Origin: Sphingobacterium puteale
GTDB lineage: Bacteria > Bacteroidota > Bacteroidia > Sphingobacteriales > Sphingobacteriaceae
Length of the DNA: 64,000 nt
Direction of reading: 5' to 3'
Assembly: GCF_003627955.1 (NCBI RefSeq)
Contig: NZ_RBWS01000008.1
Coordinates: 62,001 to 126,000, forward strand
A program made the position numbers and the translations under genes. Below, piece by piece: positions 55,181-64,000 of this stretch (position 1 is the stretch's first letter; every line of letters starts with the position of its first letter). The notes beneath the pieces were generated by a model. The model saw nothing but the letters and a program-made list of their open reading frames with translations. It had not been told where the DNA came from and did not search any database.

Positions 55181-58100
55181 ATGTTTGAAACATTTATAAA
55201 AAGACCTATATTATCACTGGTCATATCGGTTTTTATTACACTCTTGGGTTTACTGGCATTATTTACATTACCGATTACGCAGTTTCCGGATATTGTTCCG
55301 CCTTCTGTGGTGGTGAATGCCAATTATACGGGGGCAAATGCAGAGGTAAGTACCAATGCGGTGGCCATCCCACTTGAAAAAGCAATCAATGGTGTTGCCG
55401 GGATGACTTATATGAACTCCGTATCGACCAATAACGGAAGCACGGTGATCCAGATTTTCTTTGAGGTGGGAACGGACCCGGATATTGCTGCGGTAAACGT
55501 ACAAAATAGGGTAACGACAGTGCTCGATGAGTTGCCTGAAGAGGTTATTAAAGCCGGGGTAACGACAGAGAAGGAAGTCAACTCGATGCTGATGTACCTG
55601 AATGTGTTCACCGACGATGAAACTGCTGACGAACGCTTTATCTATAACTTCGCCGATATTAATATCCTGAAGGAGTTAAAACGTATCGAGGGGGTTGGTT
55701 TGGCCCAGATTATGGGTATGCGTGATTATGCGATGCGTGTATGGGTAAAACCGGATCGTATGGCTGCCTATAATATCTCTGCAGAAGATGTGGTGGCGGC
55801 TTTGCGCAAACAAAATATTGAAGCAGCACCCGGACAAACTGGGATAAGTTCCGACAAGATGCGAAATATGCAGCAGTACGTTTTGCGTTACCCTGGAAAA
55901 TTTACAGAAATTGACGAGTATGCGAATGTACCTATTCGTGCAAATTCCAACGGTTCCATTATTCGTATCAAGGATGTGGCCGATGTTGAGTTTGGTTCCC
56001 TGGATTATGAAATGGTCTCCAAGACTGATGGACGGCCATCGGCCTCTATTATGTTAAAACAGCTTCCCGGATCCAACGCGCAGGAAGTGATTCAACGGGT
56101 AAAAGATCGCATGGCGGAACTGAAGCAGACTTCATTCCCAGCCGGCATGACCTATACTATGGGCTATGACGTGTCCCGTTTTCTGGATGCTTCTATTTCA
56201 TCTGTTATAAAGACGCTATTGGAAGCATTTCTATTGGTTTTCATTGTCGTGTTTATCTTTTTACAGGATTTTCGAGCGACAGTTATCCCGATTTTAGCCG
56301 TACCGGTCTGTCTGATCGGAGCTTTATTTTTCATGCAGATGTTGGGATTTTCAATCAACTTACTTACTCTATTTGCACTAGTATTGGCGATCGGAATTGT
56401 GGTCGATAATGGGATTGTGGTCGTGGAGGCAGTTTACGCTAAAATGGAAGAAGAACATTTGCAGCCTATGGAAGCGACTTTGGAAGCGATGAAAGAAGTT
56501 GGTGGTGCGGTTGTGGCAATCACTTTGGTGATGTCAGCCGTGTTTGTTCCTGTTGCTTTTCTGTCGGGGCCAGTGGGGATATTTTATAGACAGTTTTCAC
56601 TAACTCTGGCGGCGGCTATCGTGATTTCAGGTATTAATGCCTTGACATTGACACCGGCACTATGTGCGCTTTTCCTTCGGTCACCACACGACCGCAAACC
56701 GTCTAATAATTGGTTGGACCGTTTCTTTAAACAATTTAATAAGGTTTATGATCGTACAGCTTTCGGTTATAAGGGAATATTGGTGAAAACCAGTGCCAGA
56801 CGTGGGCTTACACTGTTGCTTTTAGGTGGGTTCTTCGTAGCAACTTGGGGAAGTAGTGCAATATTGCCATCGGGCTTTATTCCAACGGAAGATCAAGGGA
56901 TGATCTATGTCTCCGTAACGACTCCTCCCGGTGCGACAGTAGATCGTACTGAGCGCGTATTGGATAAGGTTGACTCTGTGGCGCGCAAACTTGATATTGT
57001 TGAAACCGTTTCAACGTTATCGGGATATAGTATCGTTACCGAAGTCTCCGGGGCTTCTTATGGCATGGGGATGATCAATCTTAAGCCTTGGAAAGAACGT
57101 AATCAGACGGTCGATGATGTGATCAGAGAACTGCGTGAGAAAACAAAGGACTTTGTTGATGGGCAGATTGATTTTTTCCCACCGCCGACAGTACCTGGTT
57201 TTGGTAACTCTTCGGGATTTGAACTTCGTCTGTTGGACCGTAGTGGTAATGAGGATCTGAATAAGACTGCGGAGGTACTGGAGAAGTTTATGGAGGATAT
57301 GGAGAAAAGTGAAGTCATTCAGGACATCAACTCCAGCTTTGACGTTAACTTCCCGCAATATATGCTGAAGGTGGATTATGATATGGCCGCAAAGAAGGGT
57401 ATTTCTGTTGAAAATGCGATGAATACCTTGCAGACGTTGATGGGAAGTCTATATGCTACAAATTTTATCCGTTATGGTCAAATGTATAAGGTGATGGTAC
57501 AGGCCGGGCCTGAGTACCGCCAGCGACCTGAAGATGTACTCCGACTATATGTCAAGAATGAAACAGGGGAGATGGTACCCTACAATGCCTTTATTTCCAT
57601 GGAGCGTATTTATGGCCCTGAACAGATTACACGATACAATATGTTTAGTTCGGCGATGATTACTGGTCAGTCTTCTCCAGGATTCAGCTCGGGACAGGCA
57701 ATCGAAGAAGTGGAAAAGATCGCTTCATCTTTGCCGCAGGGCTATAGTATTGAATGGTCCGGTATGACGCGTGAACAGAAGATTTCAGGAAATCAGGCGC
57801 TGTATATTTTTGCGCTCTGTTTGCTGTTTGTGTATCTGTTATTATGTGCTCAATATGAAAGCTTTTTATTACCATTACCAGTGCTACTCTGTTTACCTGC
57901 CGGAATTTTTGGGGCCTTTATCTTCCTCAAAGTCTTTGGATTGGAAAACAATATTTATGCACAGGTAGCTTTAGTCATGCTAATCGGTCTTTTGGGTAAA
58001 AATGCCATCCTAATTGTCGAATATGCCAATTTAAAATATAAGCAGGGAATGGATATTGTAACAGCTTCAATTGAAGGGGCTGTCGCTCGTTTACGTCCTA

Positions 58101-59731
58101 TTTTAATGACTTCTTTTGCCTTTATAGCTGGATTGATCCCATTGATGATGGCTAATGGTGCCGGAGCTTTGGGAAATCGAAGTATCGGTACTGCTGCGGT
58201 CGGCGGGATGCTTATCGGGACGATATTAGGGGTTATTGTTATCCCGGGGCTGGTGATCTTATTCTCGAAAAAATCGAATAAAAAACAGGTTATCAAACAG
58301 ACCTCATTGGTGATTGCTGCGCTCATTCTTTTTGGTAGTTGTTCCGTCCCGAAGAAGGCGGCACAGCCTGAGAAAATTGCCGTACCGACCGCCTTTGCGG
58401 AAAGGACTGCTATTGATAGCGTAAATGTAGGGAATCGGTCTTGGCGGGAAATCTTTAAGGACCCCCTTCTGGTCGCATTGATTGATTCCGCTCTGAAGAA
58501 TAATATCGATGTCCGTCAATCCATCTTACGATTGGAATCTGCACAAGCTTATTTTAAACAGCGTAAAGCTGCATTGGGGCCTACAGTGGAAGCTGCTGTC
58601 GAGGGCGGGATACGTAAGTATGGTCACTATACGGAATCGGGTATCGGTAACTATGATTCAAACTTTTCAGATAATTTAAAAAGTGATGAAAAGCTGCCTG
58701 AACCATTTATTCCCGATTATTTTATTGGACTTCGTTCTTCCTGGGAAATTGATCTATGGGGTAAATTAAAAAGTCAAAAACAAGCTGCTTATTTTGGTCT
58801 TTTGGCCGAACAGGAAGGGAAGCGTTTGTTGGAAACGGAATTGGTGTCCAACATTGCAACAGCCTATTATGAGTTAATGGCTTTGGATCAAAAGATCAAG
58901 GTGTATAACCGCAATATTGAATTGCATACGAATGCCCTTGAAGTGGTGGAGGTAAAAAAAGATGCCGGTTATGCCACGGAGCTGTCTGTTCAACAGTTTA
59001 AAGCGCTATTGGCAAATTCCAAATCTGCTCAAGAAAAATTGAGTCAAGAGATTGCACTTTGGGAACATCATATCAATGGATTGCTGGGACGATATTATCA
59101 ACCTATCGAGCGCAGTGCATACGTTGAGAACACCAATCTCTATCATGCAATGACCTTCGGTACACCAGATGATCTGGTCAACCAGCGTCCGGATATCAAA
59201 ACAGCCTATCTGAAGATGATGGCTTCTTCAAACAGCCAGGAAGCATCCCGGCTTGCTTTTTTGCCTTCGGTAGCTATTAGCCCTTTTGTTGGTTTGCAGA
59301 GTTTCAGTTTCAACAAGTTGTTTAATCTGGACAAGTCCATTGCCTATAATTTATTTGGCGGCATTACACTACCTATATTGAATCAAAGACAATTGAAGAC
59401 GCAGTATGAAATTGCAAAGGCTGATTATGGAATTGCTTTTTTAGACTATGAGAAAACTGTTGTAAACGCCTATAATGAAGTATCTAATGTCATCATGACC
59501 CAAGAAGCGATCAGCAAACGGCGAACGTTTGTGGATGAGCATGTAAAGGCGTTGGATCTATCCATTGAGGCCGCACAAGAACTATTTATTGCTGGACGGG
59601 TGACATCGTTGGACGTCGTTACGGCACAAAAAGAATCTTTGGAGGCCCAGATTGGAAAAGTCGAACTGGAGAAAGAAAATACCCTGAACCAGATTTTACT
59701 TTACAAAGCTTTGGGCGGTGGGTGGAAATAA
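55181..59731 (+). CDS. RND efflux pump fused to an outer-membrane channel (AcrB-OprM/NodT-type fusion)
   Basis: A 1516-residue chimera without a stop between its parts. Residues 1-1040 are an AcrB-like HAE1 pump: FIKRPILSLVISV start, TM4 motif GIVVDNGIVVVEAV, TM10 motif with K940 (GLLGKNAILIVEY), and RLRPILMTSFAFIAGLIPL. The second of the two TM4 proton-relay aspartates (AcrB D408) is Asn, at residue 410. At 1044-1054 a new hydrophobic stretch ends in LFGSC with Cys1054, a lipobox. Residues 1055-1516 are a NodT/OprM-type outer-membrane factor (SWREIFKDPLLVALIDSALK; SWEIDLWGKLKSQKQAAYFG). No ATG/GTG start fits an independent channel gene. The two halves would need to end up in different membranes, so cleavage at the lipobox is likely but unproved. 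Confidence 0.92.
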   Translation: MFETFIKRPILSLVISVFITLLGLLALFTLPITQFPDIVPPSVVVNANYTGANAEVSTNAVAIPLEKAINGVAGMTYMNSVSTNNGSTVIQIFFEVGTDPDIAAVNVQNRVTTVLDELPEEVIKAGVTTEKEVNSMLMYLNVFTDDETADERFIYNFADINILKELKRIEGVGLAQIMGMRDYAMRVWVKPDRMAAYNISAEDVVAALRKQNIEAAPGQTGISSDKMRNMQQYVLRYPGKFTEIDEYANVPIRANSNGSIIRIKDVADVEFGSLDYEMVSKTDGRPSASIMLKQLPGSNAQEVIQRVKDRMAELKQTSFPAGMTYTMGYDVSRFLDASISSVIKTLLEAFLLVFIVVFIFLQDFRATVIPILAVPVCLIGALFFMQMLGFSINLLTLFALVLAIGIVVDNGIVVVEAVYAKMEEEHLQPMEATLEAMKEVGGAVVAITLVMSAVFVPVAFLSGPVGIFYRQFSLTLAAAIVISGINALTLTPALCALFLRSPHDRKPSNNWLDRFFKQFNKVYDRTAFGYKGILVKTSARRGLTLLLLGGFFVATWGSSAILPSGFIPTEDQGMIYVSVTTPPGATVDRTERVLDKVDSVARKLDIVETVSTLSGYSIVTEVSGASYGMGMINLKPWKERNQTVDDVIRELREKTKDFVDGQIDFFPPPTVPGFGNSSGFELRLLDRSGNEDLNKTAEVLEKFMEDMEKSEVIQDINSSFDVNFPQYMLKVDYDMAAKKGISVENAMNTLQTLMGSLYATNFIRYGQMYKVMVQAGPEYRQRPEDVLRLYVKNETGEMVPYNAFISMERIYGPEQITRYNMFSSAMITGQSSPGFSSGQAIEEVEKIASSLPQGYSIEWSGMTREQKISGNQALYIFALCLLFVYLLLCAQYESFLLPLPVLLCLPAGIFGAFIFLKVFGLENNIYAQVALVMLIGLLGKNAILIVEYANLKYKQGMDIVTASIEGAVARLRPILMTSFAFIAGLIPLMMANGAGALGNRSIGTAAVGGMLIGTILGVIVIPGLVILFSKKSNKKQVIKQTSLVIAALILFGSCSVPKKAAQPEKIAVPTAFAERTAIDSVNVGNRSWREIFKDPLLVALIDSALKNNIDVRQSILRLESAQAYFKQRKAALGPTVEAAVEGGIRKYGHYTESGIGNYDSNFSDNLKSDEKLPEPFIPDYFIGLRSSWEIDLWGKLKSQKQAAYFGLLAEQEGKRLLETELVSNIATAYYELMALDQKIKVYNRNIELHTNALEVVEVKKDAGYATELSVQQFKALLANSKSAQEKLSQEIALWEHHINGLLGRYYQPIERSAYVENTNLYHAMTFGTPDDLVNQRPDIKTAYLKMMASSNSQEASRLAFLPSVAISPFVGLQSFSFNKLFNLDKSIAYNLFGGITLPILNQRQLKTQYEIAKADYGIAFLDYEKTVVNAYNEVSNVIMTQEAISKRRTFVDEHVKALDLSIEAAQELFIAGRVTSLDVVTAQKESLEAQIGKVELEKENTLNQILLYKALGGGWK

Positions 59732-59774
59732 ACCAAATGTCCAACTAATTAGGAAAACTATTTTTCATGCGATA

Positions 59775-59796
59775 AAGAATTAACTTGTTAATTCTT
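59775..59796 (+). other. Inverted repeat downstream of the efflux fusion gene
   Basis: AAGAATTAAC and GTTAATTCTT form 10-bp arms separated by two bases. It is AT-rich and not followed by a T run. It may be a protein-binding site or an RNA stem just after the pump stop codon. Confidence 0.45.
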
Positions 59797-59817
59797 AGAT
59801 CCTTAATCGGGTCAGGG

Positions 59818-59848
59818 AAAGAGGCCGTCGTGAGATGTCCTCTTTTTT
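59818..59848 (+). terminator. Intrinsic terminator of the efflux operon
   Basis: AAAGAGG (59818-59824) pairs with CCTCTTT (59839-59845) across a 14-nt loop, with the T run continuing to 59848. It lies about 90 bp past the pump gene. Confidence 0.75.
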
Positions 59849-59849
59849 A

Positions 59850-59876
59850 TTGTTATTTTTATGTAGTTTAGCTTTG
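59850..59876 (+). promoter_or_regulatory. Promoter of the DUF6377 regulator gene
   Basis: TTG at 59850-59852 and the perfect -7 box TAGCTTTG at 59869-59876, spaced by 16 bases, slightly short for the -33/-7 arrangement. The ATG at 59900 follows 23 bases later. Confidence 0.5.
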
Positions 59877-59899
59877 ACTATGTTGAACTTGGCTTTATT

Positions 59900-61528
59900 A
59901 TGTTGCAGCGCATTTTTGTTTTCATTTTTCTATTTCATTTAAGTTTTATACTATCTGCCCAGAACTATTCGGATAGTACCAAGATTTTTCAAAGGTTAGA
60001 ATATCTAATGGAAAATCAGAAGATGTACGCTAAGAATCGGGAAGATAAATTGGATAAACTAAAGCAGGAAGCAAAATCACTGGAAGCTGATGAGAACCGT
60101 TTTTTTCAGAAGAATTATGAAATTTTTGAGAACTACAAAAAATTCGATTCCGACGCCGCACTTGCCTATATCACGCTTTGCCAAAAATTAGCTCCGGCCA
60201 ACAATGATTCACTGCATACAGTTATTCAATTAGATTTAGCCTGGGTTTATTCGACGATTGGACGTTATATTGAAGCGTCAAAATTGTTGAATGAGATTAG
60301 TCCCGCAGGCCTTGGTACCAAACTTTTAGCCAAATATTACGATACCTATAGCTCATTTTATAGTCATTACGGACAAAGTAACAACCGTCAGGAATATTAT
60401 CAGGCGAGTGAACGTTATCGCGATTCACTATTACAGGTTTTACCGAAATCTTCCTTGGAATATCGGACGACCATTGCGATAAAGACCTTATTTAACGGCA
60501 GTCGGGAGGATGCAAAAAAGCAATTTTTCAAGCTCTGGACCGAAAATCAGAAAGACTTGGAGCAGCGCGCCTTATTGTCCTATTTTATTAGCTTGATCTA
60601 TAAATATGAAAAAAATACGGCCGGTCAACTTTATTATCTGACTGTGTCGGCAAGTGCGGATATTGAGATGGCGAATCGAGACAATGCATCATTTCATGAT
60701 TTAGCGCTAACTTATTATGACAAACAGGATTTTGATCGTGCTTTTCGCTATATAGAAAAGGCGATTGATGACGCGATGCTGTGTAAAGTACGTTACCGTA
60801 TTATTGAAGGTACTTCTTCCTACCCGATCATTAATGCGGCGTACCAACAGAAAATCAATAGTCAGAATAAGCAATTGATCGCATTGGTTGTTGTGGTCAG
60901 TATTTTGTTGATCGGCGTAATTATCGGCTTGATCGTGATCTATCGTCAAGTACAGCATTTGCGCAGGATCAGGTCTGAATTGTCCGGAACCAATCAGCAG
61001 TTACGCGCATTGAACACAGAAATTAATCAAACAAATCTTAAACTCTCGGAGTCTAATCACATTAAAGAGGAGTATATTGCGCAATTTTTTGATATGTGTT
61101 CAAGTTATATCGACAAAATGGAGGATATACGAAAAGCTTTACTAAAAAAAGCATCCAATCAACAGTGGGAAGCAATTCGGGAGCAATTGAAATCGACACA
61201 GATGGAAGAAAGAGAAATACAACAGCTTTATATCAATTTTGATCGCATCTTTTTGAACCTTTATCCAACTTTTGTCGATGAATTTAATGCCCTTCTTCAG
61301 GAGGACGAGAAGATATATCCAAAGAAGAACGAATTGCTCAATACGGAACTGCGGATCTTTGCTCTGATTCGTTTAGGAATAGATGATTCGGTTAAGATTG
61401 CCAGCTTTCTGAGGTACTCCCTTCGTACAGTTTATAACTATAGGACCAAGGTACGTAACAAAGCAGCTGGTCATCGCGATGACTTCGAGGCTTCTGTTTG
61501 TCAAATTGCAACTATTGATCGATCATAA
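59900..61528 (+). CDS. Membrane-anchored DUF6377 transcriptional regulator
   Basis: A 542-residue regulator found beside SusC genes in Bacteroidota. The signal sequence (FHLSFILSAQ) is followed by a periplasmic helical, tetratricopeptide-like sensor region (about residues 20-330). A membrane segment lies at about 335-357 (LIALVVVVSILLIGVIIGLI). A cytoplasmic coiled coil (LRALNTEINQTNLKLSESNH) leads to the DUF6377 region, which ends in a LuxR-like helix-turn-helix (DDSVKIASFLRYSLRTVYNY). It presumably senses a periplasmic ligand and activates the SusC gene that begins 256 bp downstream. DNA binding is inferred from the terminal motif; no experimental function is known to me. Confidence 0.88.
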   Translation: MLQRIFVFIFLFHLSFILSAQNYSDSTKIFQRLEYLMENQKMYAKNREDKLDKLKQEAKSLEADENRFFQKNYEIFENYKKFDSDAALAYITLCQKLAPANNDSLHTVIQLDLAWVYSTIGRYIEASKLLNEISPAGLGTKLLAKYYDTYSSFYSHYGQSNNRQEYYQASERYRDSLLQVLPKSSLEYRTTIAIKTLFNGSREDAKKQFFKLWTENQKDLEQRALLSYFISLIYKYEKNTAGQLYYLTVSASADIEMANRDNASFHDLALTYYDKQDFDRAFRYIEKAIDDAMLCKVRYRIIEGTSSYPIINAAYQQKINSQNKQLIALVVVVSILLIGVIIGLIVIYRQVQHLRRIRSELSGTNQQLRALNTEINQTNLKLSESNHIKEEYIAQFFDMCSSYIDKMEDIRKALLKKASNQQWEAIREQLKSTQMEEREIQQLYINFDRIFLNLYPTFVDEFNALLQEDEKIYPKKNELLNTELRIFALIRLGIDDSVKIASFLRYSLRTVYNYRTKVRNKAAGHRDDFEASVCQIATIDRS

Positions 61529-61610
61529 TAAGTGGTGAAATTACCCGAAAAGTAACAATACTGGAGTGGATTGGATCTCTTTTTGGTACTTTTTATCCTG
61601 TTTTTGTTTT

Positions 61611-61667
61611 TACAAATTATTGTTTTCCAGTAATTTGTATTTTTTGTTAGGTACTTTTTGAGTACCT
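61611..61667 (+). promoter_or_regulatory. Two inverted repeats upstream of the last SusC gene (candidate regulator sites)
   Basis: TACAAATTA (61611-61619) and TAATTTGTA (61631-61639) form a perfect 9-bp inverted repeat. AGGTACT-TTTTG-AGTACCT (61649-61667) forms a second with 7-bp arms. Both lie directly upstream of the -7 box at 61695, where an activator would bind. A short GGTACTTTTT copy also occurs near 61586. Confidence 0.5.
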
Positions 61668-61694
61668 TCACTTTTTTTCCTGTTTAGGTCCTGC

Positions 61695-61702
61695 TAGTTT
61701 TG
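61695..61702 (+). promoter_or_regulatory. Bacteroidota -7 promoter box of the last SusC gene
   Basis: TAGTTTTG matches TAnnTTTG exactly. It lies 82 bp before the SusC ATG. No -33 TTG is evident, consistent with a promoter that needs an activator. Confidence 0.5.
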
Positions 61703-61784
61703 TTTTGAGCGATGGAGCAGGGGAAACTCCTCGCAATTTTGGAATAACCAAAGACAAAACAATAACCAATTTTTTTTATTTCAT

Positions 61785-64000
61785 ATGATTTACTTTACTC
61801 GAAAAGTAACCTTTTCCATGGGGCTGATTTTCTTGTGTACCTGGTTGAATTCGGTATTTGCACAGGACCGTATTCAGGTCAGTGGACGGGTGCTGGATGC
61901 GCAGGATCAGAAACCGCTCACAGGCGTAACGATAACACAGAAAGGTACCAGCAATGCGGTTTCCAGTAATGGAGAAGGTCGTTTCCAGATTTCGGCTCCA
62001 CAAGGCAGCATTCTTCAATTTAGTTTTATTGGCTATGACAACAAAGAATTGCCGGCCAATAGTACCATGACTGTTCAGCTGAATTCAGCTACTAATGTCC
62101 TTGAAGACGTCATTGTCATCGGCTACGGTTCCGTAAAAAGGAAGGATGTAACCACTGCGATTTCTTCTGTGTCTACCAAAGATTTGGAGAAGAGGCCGGT
62201 TGTAAGTTTGGGGCAGGCCATACAAGGAAAAGCAGCAGGTGTATCTGTGATTCAACCCAATGGTGCCCCAGGTGGTGAAATGTCAATTAAAGTCCGTGGG
62301 ACGACGTCTTTTAATGGTTCAAACGATCCGCTTTATGTTGTCGATGGATTACCTGTAGAGGACATCAAATTTTTATCACCGAGTGATATTACGGATATTC
62401 AGATTTTAAAAGATGCTTCTTCGGCAGCTATTTATGGGTCGCGCGGAGCAAATGGTGTTATTCTTGTGACCACAAAATCCGGAAAAGCAGGGGAAGCAAA
62501 AATTACCTTAGGAGCGCAGGCGACAGCAAATGTGGTTAACAATAGCGTAAAAGTCCTGAATACCGCACAATACAAGGAGCTGATGGATGAGACAGGTTAT
62601 GTTAAGCTACCAGAAGGGCTTACTGATCAGACAGACTGGTTTAAGGAAACCTATAAAACCGGAGTTCAACAGAATTACCAATTATCAATCTCCGATGGTA
62701 ACGAGAAATTACGCTATTATTTGGGTGGGGGCTATCTGACAGAGAAAGGCACACTGCAAGGTTCATTCTTTAGACGTTATAACTTCAAAGCGAATATAGA
62801 TAATCAAGTAAAAAGATGGATGAAGGTTAATGCCAATTTATCTTATGCAGATTACAATACCAACGGGATTATCTCGGGCAACGGATCTAATCGTGGCGGA
62901 GTGGTTACTTCGATCATTAATACGCCAACTTATGCGCCAATATGGGATCCTCTGTTTCCTGATCGGTACAATACCAATTTCAATGGGCTAAATATTAACA
63001 GCCCTTTAGAAAATCTTGAACGAACCAAGAATAACAATAATCGTGAGAATAGGTTGTTGGCGACAGGAAGTGTATTGATCGCTTTTATGCCCAATTTAAC
63101 CTGGAAGTCTTCGTTTTCAATGGACAGACGCTCGGGCGTACTGACCACATTTTTAGATCCTTGGATTACGCAACAGGGCAGAAATCAGTTTGGGGAGGCT
63201 TCTGACGTCCGTAATACAAACACGGTATTGACCTGGGACAATGTGCTGACTTACAGCAAAAGCTTTGGAAAACACAGCTTGGAAGCGATGGCAGGTTCAT
63301 CCTGGACAGATTCGAAATATTCCAATAGTTATATTTATGGTTCCAATTATGCTAATGGTATCATACAGACACTCAATGCGGCAAACAAGATTTCATGGAA
63401 TGGAACCGGATCCGGAGCATCCAATTGGGCAATCCTATCCTATTTTGCCCGTGCGATGTACAATTACGATGGGAAATATCTTTTAACTGCAAATATGCGT
63501 GCGGATGGATCGTCTAAATTGAGCCCTTCCGGTCGCTGGGGATATTTTCCTTCCGTGTCGGCAGCATGGCGCTTATCGGCGGAAGATTTTATGAAAGATA
63601 TAGATTGGATCAATGAGCTGAAAATACGTGGAGGATGGGGGCAGACTGGTAACCAATCCGGACTTGGTGACTATTCCTATCTTTCGTTCAATGTGATTCA
63701 GCGATTACCTTGGTTTGAGGACAAATATCAATATTCCCCGCCGAATATTGGGAATTCGACTACATTGAGAGCGACAGATTTAAAATGGGAAACGACGACC
63801 CAGGCAAATGTGGGGATTGATTTTTCTACATTAAATAACAGATTGAACCTGACCTTAGATTACTACCATAAAAAAACAACAGATATGTTGATGGAAGTGA
63901 GCTTACCTACAGGATCTTCTTCGGCGAGTACAATTAAACGGAACGAGGGCGAGATGACCAATAAAGGATTTGAGATCGGAATCAACTCCAAGAATCTAGC
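61785..64000 (+). CDS. SusC/RagA TonB-dependent outer-membrane transporter, 3' end outside the window
   Basis: The frame is open from the ATG at 61785 to the window edge (738 codons, no stop). The signal peptide ends near SVFAQ. The carboxypeptidase-regulatory-like domain is at about residues 32-105 (SGRVLDAQDQKPLTGVTI), followed by the VIVIGYGSVKRKDVTTAIS linker with TonB-box character. The plug carries SIKVRGTTSFNGSNDPLYVV and AIYGSRGANGVILVTTKSGK, and part of the barrel follows. There is no STN domain, so control is expected from the DUF6377 regulator just upstream, not from a sigma/FecR pair. A SusD gene should follow outside the window. The substrate is unknown. Confidence 0.94.
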   Translation, partial: MIYFTRKVTFSMGLIFLCTWLNSVFAQDRIQVSGRVLDAQDQKPLTGVTITQKGTSNAVSSNGEGRFQISAPQGSILQFSFIGYDNKELPANSTMTVQLNSATNVLEDVIVIGYGSVKRKDVTTAISSVSTKDLEKRPVVSLGQAIQGKAAGVSVIQPNGAPGGEMSIKVRGTTSFNGSNDPLYVVDGLPVEDIKFLSPSDITDIQILKDASSAAIYGSRGANGVILVTTKSGKAGEAKITLGAQATANVVNNSVKVLNTAQYKELMDETGYVKLPEGLTDQTDWFKETYKTGVQQNYQLSISDGNEKLRYYLGGGYLTEKGTLQGSFFRRYNFKANIDNQVKRWMKVNANLSYADYNTNGIISGNGSNRGGVVTSIINTPTYAPIWDPLFPDRYNTNFNGLNINSPLENLERTKNNNNRENRLLATGSVLIAFMPNLTWKSSFSMDRRSGVLTTFLDPWITQQGRNQFGEASDVRNTNTVLTWDNVLTYSKSFGKHSLEAMAGSSWTDSKYSNSYIYGSNYANGIIQTLNAANKISWNGTGSGASNWAILSYFARAMYNYDGKYLLTANMRADGSSKLSPSGRWGYFPSVSAAWRLSAEDFMKDIDWINELKIRGGWGQTGNQSGLGDYSYLSFNVIQRLPWFEDKYQYSPPNIGNSTTLRATDLKWETTTQANVGIDFSTLNNRLNLTLDYYHKKTTDMLMEVSLPTGSSSASTIKRNEGEMTNKGFEIGINSKNL

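Noticed and set aside
1..64000. CRISPR arrays, prophage, insertion sequences, RiPP or other biosynthetic precursor genes, tRNA or rRNA.
   Set aside because: No direct-repeat arrays, transposase or phage motifs, leader-core peptides or RNA-gene sequences were seen on either strand.

Overview
The window comes from a Bacteroidota genome, most like Sphingobacterium or a close relative in the Sphingobacteriaceae. The genus is inferred from gene content: five SusC/SusD-type uptake systems (one SusC frameshifted, one cut by the window edge), ECF sigma/FecR pairs, DUF4843 and PKD-like lipoproteins, GH92 mannosidases, a DUF6377 regulator, and promoters with the Bacteroidota -7 box TAnnTTTG instead of Shine-Dalgarno-led genes. 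I see no tRNA, rRNA, CRISPR array, insertion sequence or phage gene.

Minus-strand half (1-25143). Two paralogous modules lie head to tail. Each reads ECF sigma factor, FecR anti-sigma factor, SusC with an N-terminal STN signalling domain, SusD, DUF4843 lipoprotein, PKD-like lipoprotein, then cargo. Module A (25143 down to 10422) carries a TlpA-like oxidoreductase, a two-DTG aspartyl protease with a PDZ domain, a CxxC thioredoxin-like protein and a second TlpA-like protein. Module B (10329 down to the window start) carries a secreted alpha/beta hydrolase that runs off the edge. The module B SusC is split by a one-base insertion near 8190. The expected logic is ligand binding at SusC, signalling through STN to FecR, and release of the sigma factor.

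Plus-strand mannose locus (25547-53416). A LacI-family regulator is followed by a GH92 / basic-secretory-protein metallopeptidase / GH92 operon. Next comes an 18-kb operon with two SusC-SusD pairs and seven accessory surface lipoproteins (fasciclin, discoidin-like, DUF5007-like, IPT plus delta-60 repeats, phosphatase-like plus LamG, DUF1735, PKD), and then a third GH92 gene. An identical 18-bp sequence holding a CG-centred palindrome sits at the -7 box of the first and third GH92 units, and a related copy lies ahead of the SusC/D operon, so the LacI regulator probably controls all three. The likely substrate is an alpha-mannose glycan on protein, such as high-mannose N-glycan or fungal mannoprotein. 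No endo-acting glycanase is present in the window.

Right end (53522-64000). A small membrane protein precedes a two-gene RND efflux system. Its adaptor is a lipoprotein, and its 1516-residue pump has the outer-membrane channel lipoprotein fused to its C terminus, with an internal lipobox at the junction. A membrane-anchored DUF6377 regulator follows, and then a fifth SusC that runs off the window.
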